In this document: one piece after another, positions 11,973-23,697 of the stretch | How positions within the stretch are numbered: position 1 is the stretch's first letter | Layout of the letters: every line of letters starts with the position of its first letter | Assembly: GCA_019802505.1 (NCBI GenBank) | Contig: JAFMOC010000003.1 | Location: 7,540,501 to 7,604,500, forward strand | Direction: 5' to 3' | DNA: 64,000 nt | Origin: Corydoras sp. C115 | Taxonomy: Eukaryota; Chordata; Actinopteri; Siluriformes; Callichthyidae | Translations under genes and position numbers: made by a program | Notes under the pieces: model-generated | Seen by the model: only the letters and a program-made list of their open reading frames with translations | The model's database searches: none | What the model was told of the DNA's origin: nothing

Positions 11973-13757
11973 ATGGAACCAACGGACGAGGTCCTGCAAG
12001 CTCAAAGACGTGCCCTTATGGAACTCCAGAGTGGACCCAATGAGATGAACCGGGCGATCCAGACGCTGATGGGCCGTCTGACTGAGCTGGAGCGCGGCGG
12101 CTCCAGTCCAGCGGTCTGGAGTTCCAGGTGCTGGCAGCAAGGATGGGCTGGAGTGGTCCCGTCTTGACTGTCATGTTCCGGGAGGGTCTCCGCCGGGACA
12201 TTCAGTGCGAGATTGTGGGACGGGACTTTGGTGCCACCCTGGACGAACTCATCCGCCTCGCTGTCCTGATGGAACAACATCTTGCAAAAGCTCCAAAACA
12301 TCTTGCAAAAGCTCCTCCCCTGTGGATAGATATTGGAGAGGAACATTTTGAGAAGATCGTGTTTTTTATTATTTCCTCTCCCTCTGAATCTGTCATTTTA
12401 GGGCTGCCCTGGCGACACGACCCTGTTATTTCCTGGACCGAGCTGCGGATCCGGTCATGGTCATCCCGGTGTCGTCAGGTGTGCTTCCAAGCCCCTCCTC
12501 TCCACCTTTTTTCCGTGTCTGGGGTGTCTCTGGGGGCCCGGCTGCCCTCTCAGGTACCGGAGGAGTATTCTGACCTCGCCAAGGTCTTTAGTAAGAGCCG
12601 CGCGAATACTCTTCCTCCCCATCGTCACTACGACTGTGCTATTAACCTGGTGCCGGGGGCTAAATTACCACACACGCGCCCTTACCCTCTATCGGTAGCA
12701 GAGACTCGGGCCATGCATGCTTACATAGAGGAGGCTCTTCGTAATGGTTTTATTCGACCATCCAAATCTCCGGCTGCTTCTGTGTTCTTTTTCGTCCCTA
12801 AAAATGGGGCCAAGTTACGGCCATGTATTGACTTCAGAGAGCTGAACAAGGTGACTAAGCGTTTCCCGTACCCCTTTCCGCTGGTCCCGTCCAACCTCGA
12901 ACTGCTACACGGGGCACACGTGTTCACTAAATTGGACCTCCGTAACACGTATAACCTGGTTTGGATTGGAAGGGAGACGAATGGAAGACCGCATTTATTA
13001 CCACCTCGGGGCATTATGAATATCGGGTGATGCCTTTTGGCCTCACCAATGCCCCTGTGGTCTTCCAAGCCTTTAACAATGTGCTTCGGGAGTTTCTACA
13101 TCAGGGGGTCATCGTTTACCTCGACGATGTACTGGTCTTTTCGGGTGATCTGTCCTCCCATGTCACCCTAGTTCGGCGAGTTCTATAACGTCTCCTCGCC
13201 AACGAGGGGGAGAAGTGCGTTTTCCACTTGGACTTTTTGGGTTTTATCATCTCCCATAAGGGGATTGAGATGGACCCCGGCAAGGTACAATCGGTATTGG
13301 ACTGGCCGACCCCGACCTCACCCCGGGAACTCCAACATTTCCTGGGGTTCGCCAATTTTTATAGACGATTCATTCAGAACTTTAGTCAAATCGCTCTGCC
13401 ACTTACTTCCAGCCTTAAAGGTAACCCCTCTACGTTGAGCTGGAGCTCGGACGTGTATTGGGCCTTTAACACCCTTAAAAAACGTTTCACTATGAATCCT
13501 GTCTTGGCCCATCCGGACCCTGAGCGCCAGTTGGATTGGGAGGGATTCGATCCTGAGGAGAGGAGCTGGGTTCCCCCCGAAGACATCTTGGACCCTAGAA
13601 TCATCCAGGAGTTCCACCGGGATCACCCTGACTGCCCCACCCCTCGGCCTAGAGGTCGGCCCCCCCGCCGAGGTCGACGGACTGGGTCTCGAGGGAGTTG
13701 TGACCTCTACAACTCAAACCATACATTAGGTGGAACACTACTCCTACAACTACCTTA
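11973..13757 (+). pseudogene. Decayed gag-pol remnant of the gypsy element
   Basis: An MEPTDEVLQAQRRALMEL start at 11973 is gag-like. A frame from 12128 to 13030 runs from residual gag into reverse transcriptase (KLRPCIDFRELNKVT). The reading frame then shifts near 12,960-13,030. The polymerase active site reads VYLDDVLVFS at about 13109-13140. A TAA stop interrupts at 13186-13188, and the same frame resumes at 13228 with NFYRRFIQNFS. At about 13,530 the frame jumps from the RNase H boundary (LAHPDPERQ) to a chromodomain-like piece (DWEGFDPEERSWVPPEDIL), so RNase H and integrase are deleted. The frame then runs into the copied host DNA. A frameshift, a stop and large deletions make it a pseudogene. 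Confidence 0.85.
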
Positions 13758-14288
13758 AGCAAAGAAGTTGCCGAGTGTCTTTCGGCAGAACAGGTAAGCC
13801 GGTCTGCGCTCTGGAAATATTGCAGAAGAGTAGTCAGCAATATCTCTTTAATTTAGTTAAGCTGTTTTAGACAGTTTTGAAGTCACATACTAAGATATTA
13901 ACAGCTTATCGTCTGCCAGTGTGCCAAAAGGTGACAGTGATGGAGCACATTTATCATGGTTGATGATCAAAAAAATAATTAGCATTTTATTTAAAGGTTA
14001 ATGAGAAAAAATATATTTCCAAAACATCAGTAAGCTGACGGTCCACCATTTTGTTTTGGAACTCTTTTCACTGTGATGAACAGGTAAACACACTGAAGAC
14101 AAAGTGTTCTAAAGAAACTCTATATGGGAATTTTCCAGGAAATGGAAACTGCTTAATAAATAATGATTATTTATAAACAAGTTCTTTGGAATCCTACAGG
14201 CTTAAGTCCAAAATCAAAAAGTCTGTCCAAATAGATTTTGGCAGTTAGTATTATACTTCAGAACACATTGTAGAGAGTTGGAATGGGA
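13700..14288 (+). repeat. Host-derived duplicate inside the LTR element (copy of 16100-16688)
   Basis: This aligns without gaps to 16100-16688 at a constant offset of 2400 bp. By my count there are about 20 mismatches in about 585 positions. The similarity starts abruptly after the chromodomain remnant and stops abruptly at about 14288. It carries no exon. Confidence 0.9.
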
Positions 14289-14290
14289 GG

Positions 14291-14406
14291 AATCTGGTAT
14301 CTGTAAGACAAGATCTACTATAAGTAATTTAATTTTTAGACATAATGTTGTCTAGGGTGGCACGATGTTTTAGTGGTTAGCATGTTCGCCTCTCAGCGCT
14401 AGGGAT
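14291..14406 (-). repeat. Inverted copy of 17,624-17,738 inside the LTR element
   Basis: It reads as the reverse complement of the start of TNFSF13-like exon 2, its splice acceptor (CTGTAAGACAAGATCTACTA is the complement of the pyrimidine tract region), the flanking TSD and the head of the SINE at 17,330-17,675. It follows directly on the direct copy. Confidence 0.85.
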
Positions 14407-14408
14407 AC

Positions 14409-14706
14409 CCGCTCACTTACACAGACATTTTACAGACATTAAATATTCAGGGACAATTAAGAGCTGCCAATTCAATGTGAATCCATGTTTTTGGACTGTG
14501 GGAGGATTCTGGGGGGTTTCCCCATGCCCAGCCAGAAGAGAATGATTCGGTTGCTGGGCAGGGGATAGAGCACCAATCCATCACTGGGCACACACACACT
14601 GTCTCTCACACACACACTATGGGAACAATTTAGATAGGCCTTTTCACCTTGAATCCGTGTCTTTGGACTGTGGCAGGAAACCGTAAAACCCAGAGGAAAC
14701 CCACCT
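14409..14706 (+). repeat. Direct copy of about 17,993-18,275 inside the LTR element
   Basis: From GCTCACTTACACAGACATTT through CCCAGAGGAAACCCACC this matches intron 2 of the TNFSF13-like gene, including the junction of two fused SINE fragments, so it derives from that very locus and not from another SINE copy. Confidence 0.85.
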
Positions 14707-14726
14707 TTTTCTGGGGGGGGGGGTGA

Positions 14727-15288
14727 TGTTACACATATACATTCACACCCTGCTGCTCCGCTCTCCTCTCCACACACACCCACATCCACATCTACACGTT
14801 CACGCTCCGCTGCTCCACCCTCCTCTCCTCACACACCCACATCCACACCTGTCAGTCATTCTGTCAATCACCGATCACCCTCTCCAGATTATTATTTGCA
14901 GGTGCGCCTCGTTGACTACACACGCTTCTTAAGCCGCCATTCCAGACTCCTTGGCGCAGAGTTTTCTGGATCTTCCTGCGTATGCGTGCATATGTGTGCA
15001 TCCTCTTCTTAGGATCGCTCTCCTCGGGTGACGTAAGACATTGCGGATTCCGCTGCTTGAGCCCCCCCCTCCTCTTCAGCGTTCTTCGCCGCTCGCTCTC
15101 CACCTCGGACATGAGCCGCTGCCTACCGCTGCCTATGGTGAAGTTCTCACCTGTGAACTATTGACTATTTGCTTTTGTGTTGTTGGGGTTTTTTCCCTGT
15201 ATTCCCCGTTGGAGGAAATAAACCTTATTTTTGTTTTCAAAAGCACGCTTCTCTCTGTTCCTCCGACAACGGGACGCTAAATATAACG
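14727..15288 (+). repeat. 3' LTR of Ty3/gypsy element
   Basis: It is a direct repeat of the 5' LTR, starting TGTTACACATATACA. The final base is G where CA is expected (TATAACG against TATGACA). AATAAA at 15217-15222. It is followed at once by CGTAC (15289-15293), matching the left flank. Confidence 0.87.
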
Positions 15289-15394
15289 CGTACGATATGT
15301 AAAACAAAACAAATTTCAGAAAGTATTCTTTGACACTATTACTATGACATTAGCTTGCCTTTCTAGGTTAGGAACTAAAGGGAAAATGTATTAA

Positions 15395-15930
15395 TTCATT
15401 AATTTATTTTTTTGCTTAATCCTCTACCAGGGTTGTGTGTGTGTGGGGAAGGTGAGTGTTCTCAGATTGGCACCCTGTCCTGGGTGTATCTGCCCTACGC
15501 TCAAGACTATGGCCCCTGGATGAGCATGGGGAACCCCCCCACAACCCTAGTAGAGGATTAAGTAGAACAAATTGAATGAATAAATGAATGTTCTGGGCAG
15601 TATGTCATAAAAGCCAAATGCATGAATACTGTACCTCTGTCTGAAACATTTCGGGTGCTGGGCAGATACACCCAAGACAGAGCGACAATCTATTGCTAGG
15701 CACACACTCACACAGGACACTCCCAAACACATACTATATATGGAACAATTAAGAGCATTCAATTTATCTTAAGTCTATATTTTTTGACTGTTGGAGAAAA
15801 CCAGAGAACCCGGAAGAAACCCACTTGGACACGTGGAGAACATGGAAACTCCACCCAGATTGGGATTGAGTATAGATCCCCAGTGCTGAAAGGCTAACAT
15901 GCTAACCAGTGAGCCACTGTGCCACCCAAA
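15395..15930. repeat. Composite of V-SINE-like fragments in both orientations
   Basis: A short minus fragment (about 15,395-15,440) is joined to a plus-oriented 3' half (15,455-15,595), followed by a minus-oriented copy (15,645-15,930) ending AGCCACTGTGCCACCC. The arrangement implies successive insertions or rearrangement. Confidence 0.7.
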
Positions 15931-16888
15931 AGAGAAAATTGTAATTCACTATTTAAAATACTACAACTTAAATATATGTTGATATTAATATAATTGTATA
16001 TAATAATTTATAATAATATAAATGCAGTATAAAAAACCTCAGGATACAGGGACATCATACATACCATGCACCGTGTTAAATGATACCTCAGATAACCATG
16101 TGACCCCTACAACTCAAACCATACATTAGGTGGCACACTACTCCTACAACTACCTTAAGCACAGAAGTTGCCGAGTGTCTTTCGGCAGAACAAGTAATCC
16201 GGTCTGCGCTCTGGAAATATTGCAGAAGAGTAGTCAGCAATATCTCTTTAATTTAGTTAAGCTGTTTTAGACAGTTTTGAAGTCACATACTAAGATATTA
16301 ACAGCTCATCGTCTGCCACTGTGCCAGAAGGTGACAGTGATGGAGCACATTTATCATGGGTGATGATCAAAGAAATAATTAGCATTTTATTTAAAGGTTA
16401 ATGAGAAAAAATATATATCCAAATCATCAGTAAGCTGACAGTCCACCATTTTGTTTTGGAACTCTTTTCACTGTGATGAACAGGTAAACACACTGAAGAC
16501 AAAGTGTTCTAAAGAAACTCTTTATGGGAATTTTCCAGGAAATGGAAACTGCTTAATAAATAATGCTTATTTAAAAACAAGTTCTTTGGAATCCTACAGG
16601 CTTAAGTCCAAAATCAAAAAGTCTGTCCAAATAGATTTTGGCAATTAGTATTATACTTCAGAACATGTTGTAGGGAGTTGGAATGGGAAAAATGGGTTTT
16701 TCCAGTTAGTTGGTGACTAAGCACAGTGTTCCTCTCCCCCCCACCAGCTCTTATGCCATTATGAAAGTGAAAGTAAGTTCCAGTTCTAGAAAAATGACAG
16801 ATTCTATAAATGTGGGTCATCGTGTAGTGTAACAGCAAACGACTGTGTAGAAGTGGTTAGGTATTGAGTGTGGGTTTACCAGCATATA

Positions 16889-19800
16889 ATGGACAAAACC
16901 ACTGGCTTCTGCTGCATACTTGTTATTGTGGCTCTGCTCCACCTGTATTGGACACACAACTGGCTACTGATGGAGCTGCAGAAAGTAAAGGAGGAGTGCA
17001 GCACCTATTACTGCTGTTGCTCAGGGGTGGGTAAGTGCATGAACTCTCTGTCTGTCTATTAAACTCTTTTTTCATCCTCTCAGTCAGTCACAGAGCCTGG
17101 TCTGTCTACTTGTTCACCCATTGTTCTGCTTGTCCTTCTATCTGCCTGTCCTTTTATCTATGTCTATATCAGTCATTTTGTCTATTTGTTTATAAAACTG
17201 TCTTGCATCTCTGTCTATTGATCTATCCATCTTACTATCTACTGTTCCTATTTAATATGCAGTAATGAACTAGTTATTAGTTGAAACGAATAAAGATATG
17301 CATGATTTAGTATTTAGACATAAGATTCCATCCATCCATTATCTTCCGCTTTATCCTCTACTAGGGTTGCGGGGGGTTCCCCATGCCCATCCAGGGGAGA
17401 ACGTTTAGGGTGCTGGGCAAATACACCCAGGACAGGGCGCCAATCTATCGCTGGGCGCACACTCACTCATACAAACACACTCTATAGGGGGCAATTTGGA
17501 GAACTAAATTGACTTCATCCATATTTTTGGACTGTGGGAGGAAACCGGAGAACCTGGAGGAAACCCACGCGGATACGGGGAGAACATGGAAACTCCACCC
17601 AGATTAGGATTCGACCCGGGAATCCCTAGCGCTGAGAGGCGAATGTGCTAACCACTAAACCACCGTGCCACCCTAGACATAAGATTATGTCTAAAAATTA
17701 AATTTACTTATAGTAGATCTTGTCTTACAGATACCAGTGACACTGACCTATGGAAGCAGCAGAGGAAAGAGAGAACTGTCCTCTCAGAAAGTACAAAGAC
17801 AGAGAAGACAAAGTGAGTCACCCCACAATGTGCAATAATATCAAATTTATCTAATCTCATCTCATTATCATAAGCTTAATCCTCTACTGGGGTCAGGGGT
17901 GGGTTCCCAATGCCCATCCAGATGAATACAATTTGGATGCTGGACAGATACATCAAGGACAGGTTCCAATGCATTGCAGGACACACACATACACGCTCAC
18001 TTACACAGACATTTTACAAACATTAAATATCCAGAGGCAATTAAGAGCTGCCAATTCAATGTGAATCCATGTTTTTGGACTGTGGGAGGATTGTGGGGGG
18101 GGGTCCACATGCCCAGCCAGAAGAGAATGAATCGGGCAGGGGATAGAGCACCAATCCATCACTGGGCACACACTCACTGTCTCTCACACACACACTATGG
18201 GAACAATTTAGATAGGCCTTTTCACCTTGAATCCATGTCTTTGGACTGTGGGAAGAAACCGGAGAACCCAGAGGACACCCACGAGGAGAACATGGAAACT
18301 TTGCCCAGATCAGAATTCAAACATGCATCCCCAGCTTTTAGTGGTGAAAGTACTAATCACTAAGCTACCACTTCCAAATTAATCTACATTTTGCAAATCA
18401 CAAACATTTTTACTACCAAATTATATGTTTGCTTATAGGCACTCATTTATCTGCAGGAGAAATACATACTGTATATATTATCTGATTCCAAATAGAACAG
18501 ATGTTCATATGGAGTTTTTATTTTTATTGGAAGAATTTATATTTAATTAATAGCTGTGGTACTGTACCTATAAACACTAGGTTTTTTTTGGTTCAACTAA
18601 TACAAACACATACTGTAAGTATCAATCTTAAGATGTATTTGTTACTTGTGCACCTTTTGTGCTGATTATAATTTAGGTTTTCTAACTATATTATTCTATA
18701 TCTAAAACAAAGTTATTCATTTGTTCTTTTTTGAGCTAAGTGATTGTGTTATTCTTCAGAAGAACGGCATACCTTTCTACACCTGGTTCCTGTCTCCACA
18801 CAGTCTTATGGTATGCAAATCTACCTCTCCCTTCATTTAAGATACATTAAACTGTCCTGTTTATACCAATGATTTATAAAATACAAAGTAGATTCTCATG
18901 CTTAGTCTAAATCAAATTTATGTGATTTTTACTGGTATGACAGTTGTGATAAATGTTGTAAAATGATAAAAATGGATACATCACCATATATCATTTAGGC
19001 TTAGGATTTACAGAACTTGGAAATCTGAAAGTTAAGTAACTTGCAGTTAGTTTTGTAGTTGCCTAATAATGAGAGTAACACTTTGTGGCACTAATTTTAA
19101 CAGTTGGGTAAGTTCCTTAATTTTGGTGCCAACTTAAATGGCCTAGTGCACACAGTAAGGTTGAGTTTGAGGAGTTAACTTACTGTAGTGCTCGTCAAAA
19201 CCCCAGGTTAATATTAACTGAACATCTTTAGGAAATATTGTTAATGTTCTTCTTTGATCTTAGAATATTTAGACAAATCAAAATGGTAAAGTCTTCAGAG
19301 GAAAAATAGTTGTGTTTCATGCAGTTGGGGCTTTATCAAATTTGTCCTCTGATTTTGGGAGGGATGCCAGTTAACCTACAGGAATGATGAACAGGTGTTT
19401 ACATACAGGTAGCCACACATGAACATGGTATTCAATATGAAATAGAAGTCACTCATGTATGGTTAAAAATAATTACAATAAAACGTTGCACATTGCACAA
19501 ATTGCCCCATATAGAGTGTGTTTGTGTGAGTGAGTGTGTGCCCAGCGATAGATTGGCGCCCTGTCCTGGGTGTATCTGCCCAGCGCCCGAGACGTTCTCC
19601 CCTGGATGGGCATGGGGAACCCCACCGCGACCCTAATAGAGGATAAAGCGGAAGATAATCCCATACTATGCCTATATCATTTTGCCTATACTTTTCATTA
19701 AATGTATTAAATTAATAAAAAATATTAAATTAAAACAAAATAAACTATTAACACCTTCTGGGGTAAAAATATTAATTGTGAATAATTTAAAGATAATTCA

Positions 19801-20218
19801 TTCATTATCTTCCGTTTAATCCTCTACTAGGGTTGCAAGGGGGTTTGCCATCCTCATCCGGGGAGAAGGTTTCAGGCGCTGGGCAGATACACCCAGGACA
19901 GGGAGCAAATCTATTGCTGGGCACACTTACTCACACACAAACACACACTAAATGGGGCAATTTAGAGCATTCAATCTACCTTGAATCCATGTTTTTCTTG
20001 ACTGTGGGAACACCAGAGAACCCGAAGGAAACTAAGCCACTGTGCCAACCTCAAACATAATTAAATATATATATATAATATAAACCAGCGATAGATTGGC
20101 GCCCTGTCCTGGGTCTATCTGCCCAGCGCCCGAGACGTTCTCCCCTGGATGGGTATGGGGAACCCCACCGCGACCCTAATAGAGGATGGAGCGGGAGATA
20201 ATGAATATAATATAAATA

Positions 20219-20249
<31 letters not shown>

Positions 20250-23199
20250 TGTCACATCCTGTCCATAGTCCCCCAGAGGGGAGCGGCTCCGCCGGGAAAT
20301 CGCGGACGGCGCTCGCGCATAATGAGCGTTTCCCGGGATCCGGCGACGCGTAGACCACCGCGTCCGCCGGTCTAGACGGAGGGAGACGCTCCCACGAATG
20401 TGACCTGCGCGGAACGCCCGTGCAGCGACACACCATGGCAGAAATGCGGGAAGGAGGCAACTGGAACACCGGGATAAAAACCAAAACAGAATTTATTAAG
20501 AGATGGTGCCGAAGCACCAACAAAACGGGGATAAATGAACAAAACGTAACGTTGGGTAGAATAACCACAAACCAAAGACGTGCTCAGACTTACGGGAGAA
20601 AACAGACTAAATAGAAACCCAACTAAACACGTGACAAACCCAACCAATCACCCAAGTGAAATAATCAGAAACCAAAACGATGGACAGGTGCCGCAAGTGC
20701 TCGTTACATACCCCCACCCCAAGGGTCGCGCAAAAGGGGAAGCGACCCAATCCAAAACAAATAAATAATAAATACAAGAAGAAAATAACAAACGGGGGGG
20801 GTAACAAGTCCCTCGGGCTGAGCATTCAGCTGACTGCTCCCTGGTGACGACGTGGACGCGTCCTCTCGCAGCGCAGATCGACGCCCTCTCGCTGCGAGGC
20901 TGGGGCATGCACCTCCTGGTGCTCCGAGTCCGAAATGGGCGGCCCATGGTGCTCGGGACTGATGGCGAACGGCCTCAGTCGGTCCCGACTCGACGACGGC
21001 CGCCCTCCGGTAGCCGGGCTTTGCCGCTGGCGGTCCCCGGTTCTCGGACTCGGTCGGGTCGGCGGCTCAGCCTCTGGTCCTCCGCTCACGTTGGGGGACC
21101 CCAGGTGTCCAGTAGCCTCCGATGTATTGGCATGTCTTTCTGTCACATCCTGTCCATAGTCCCCCAGAGGGGAGCAGCTCCGCCGGGAAATCGCGGACGC
21201 CGCTCGCGCATAATGAGCGTCTCCCGGGATCCGGCGACGTGTAGACCACTGCGTCCGCCGGTCTAGACGGAGGGAGACGCTCCCACGAATGTGACCTGCA
21301 CGGAACGCCCGTGCAGCGACACACCGTGGCAGAAATGCGGGAAGGAGGCAACTGGAACACCGAGATAAAAACCAAAACAGAATTTATTAAGAGATGGTGC
21401 CGAAGCACCAACAAAACGGGGATAAATGAACAAAACGTAACGTTGGGTAGAATAACCACAAACCAAAGACGTGCTCAGACTTACGGGAGAAAACAGACTA
21501 AATAGAAACCCAACTAAACACGTGACAAACCCAACCAATCACCCAAGTGAAATAATCAGAAACCAAAACGAGGGACAGGTGCCGCAAGTGCTCGTTACAT
21601 ATATATAATATAATATAATATAAATATGTATATATATAAAATTAATATAAAATTAAATATAAGTCAAGCCCGAAATTATTCATAACCCTGGCAATTTTTT
21701 TGCCGGAAACGACACAGGCATCTCCCAGGAGATAATATGATGATATACAAGAGGCATCATTGTGGAAAAAAATTTTTCTCAGCTTTTATTCACATTTGAA
21801 CAAAAAGTGGCATGTCCAAAATTATTCATAACCTTTGCAATCTGTCACAGTCTATGGGAAAATCCAAAGTTCTATAACATTCCAAATAGTCCAAGCTGTT
21901 TTAAAGCATCCTAATTACACTGATTCATTGGGAACAGCTGTTTTAATGAACTCAACAGGTGAAAAACAGCAGCTCACTTCAGTTGGTTTGTGGACAGTCA
22001 TGGCTAAGACAAAGGAGCTCACTAAGGACCTGCGGCTGTGCATTGTGGCCGCTCTCAAGTCAGCAAAGGGCTATAAAGCCATATCAAGATGTTTTCAAGT
22101 TCCAGTGGCTACAGTGCAAAGTATTATTAAAAAATACAAGAAGTTCCGCACTGTGGAAAATCTCAGAAGATGTGGTCGGAAGCCAAAAGTGACACCTGGG
22201 CTGGTCAGGAGGATGTGAGAGGGGTGGAGAAAAATCCAAGGATCATCACCAAGGCCATTCTGGTGAATCTGGGATCTGCTGGTGGCAACATCTCAAGGCA
22301 GACAGTCTAACGAACATAGCACACTGCTGGGTTCCACGGATGCAGACCAAGGAGTAAGCCAGAAAAGCCACACAAAAGCCTGCTTGACCTTTGCAAATGC
22401 TCATCTGGACAAAGAAGAAGACTTCTGGTCAGATGAAGCAAAAATTGAATTGTTTGGCCACAATGATGTGTCCTTTATTTGGCGTAAAAAAGGAGAAGCC
22501 TTCAACCCTAAGAACACCGTCCCCACTGTCAAACATGGTGGTGGGAACCTAATGTTTTGGGGGTGTTTTTCAGCCAATGGACCAGGGAACTTGATTGCAG
22601 TAAATGGCACCATGAAAAGAGAGCAATACATCAAGATTCTCAACAACAACATCAGGCAGTCTGCAGAGAAACTTGGCCTTGGGAACCAGTGGACATTTCA
22701 GCACGACAACATCCCAAAACACACAGCAAAAGTGGTGAAGAAATGGTTAGCAGACAAAAACATTAACGTTTTGCAGTGGCCCAGCCAGAGTCCTGACTTG
22801 AATTGAATTTAGAATCTGTGGAGGGAGCTAAAGATGAGGGTGATGGCAAGGAGACCCTCAAACCTCAAACAGTTGGAGCTCATCACTAAAGATGAATGGG
22901 CAAAAATACAAAAATACAAGTGGAAAAAGCTGGTCAGCAATTATAGGAAGCGTTTGATGGCTGTAATAGCCAAAAAAGGCTTTTCTATTAATTACTGAGC
23001 AGGGTATTAATAATTTTGGACATGCCAGTTTTTGCTCAAATGTGAATAAAAGCTGAGAAATATTTTTTTTCACAACAATGCCTCTTGTACATCATTATAT
23101 CTCCTGGGAGATGCCTGTGTCGTTTCCAGTCAAAAATAAAATTGCTGGTTGAATAAAAGTAAATTTAAGTCAAAATTTGCCAGGAGTATGAATAATTTC

Positions 23200-23251
<52 letters not shown>

Positions 23252-23634
23252 CTGCTTATTAGATGAACAAGTACTGTACCCAGGGGCGTGCATTGGTAGC
23301 TTAATGGTTAGCACGTTCACCTCTCAGCACTAGGGATTCCCGGTTCGAATCCCAATCTGGGTGGAGTTTCCATGTTTCCCTGTGTTCGTGTGGGTTTCCT
23401 CCGGGTTCTCCGGGGGTACTCCCACAGTCCAAAAACATGAATCAATTGAATTCTCCAAAATTGCCCCATATAGAGTGTGTTTTTGTGCGTGTCTGTCTGT
23501 GTGAGTGTGTGCCCAGTGATAGATTGGTGCCCTGTCCTGGGTGTATTTACCCAGTGCTCGAGACGTTCTCCCCTGGATGGGCATGGGGAACACCCTCAAG
23601 ACCCTAATAGAGGATAAAGCAGAAGATAATGGAT

Positions 23635-23697
<63 letters not shown>

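Larger units (their letters stand above)
11316..15288 (+). mobile_element. Ty3/gypsy chromovirus-type LTR retrotransposon, defective, carrying host sequence
   Basis: Two LTRs flank a 2.8 kb interior, with CGTAC duplicated outside. The interior has a gag-like start (11973), a reverse transcriptase region and a chromodomain-like end. Protease, most of RNase H and nearly all integrase are missing. About 1 kb before the 3' LTR (13,700-14,706) is not retroelement sequence but a rearranged copy of host DNA from 16.1-18.3 kb. A G-rich tract ending TGA at 14713-14726 precedes the 3' LTR in the position of a polypurine tract. Too damaged to be autonomous. Confidence 0.85.
20250..21599 (-). mobile_element. 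Short non-autonomous LTR element (TRIM-like or internally deleted)
   Basis: Two 459 bp LTRs flank only 432 bp (20,709-21,140). The interior is GC-rich and holds no recognisable gag or pol domain; a minus frame of 106 codons (20826-21146) is low-complexity Pro/Ser/Arg. On the minus strand TTGGGGTGGGGGTA precedes the 3' LTR, a good polypurine tract. TATAT lies on both sides, but in TA-rich DNA that target duplication is weak evidence. LTR identity near 98% suggests recent insertion. It lies in intron 3 of the TNFSF13-like gene, opposite to its transcription. Confidence 0.83.

Noticed and set aside
20176..21538. Paired 130- and 91-codon frames in the 20.2-21.6 kb region
   Set aside because: They repeat in both LTR copies and read non-coding LTR sequence.
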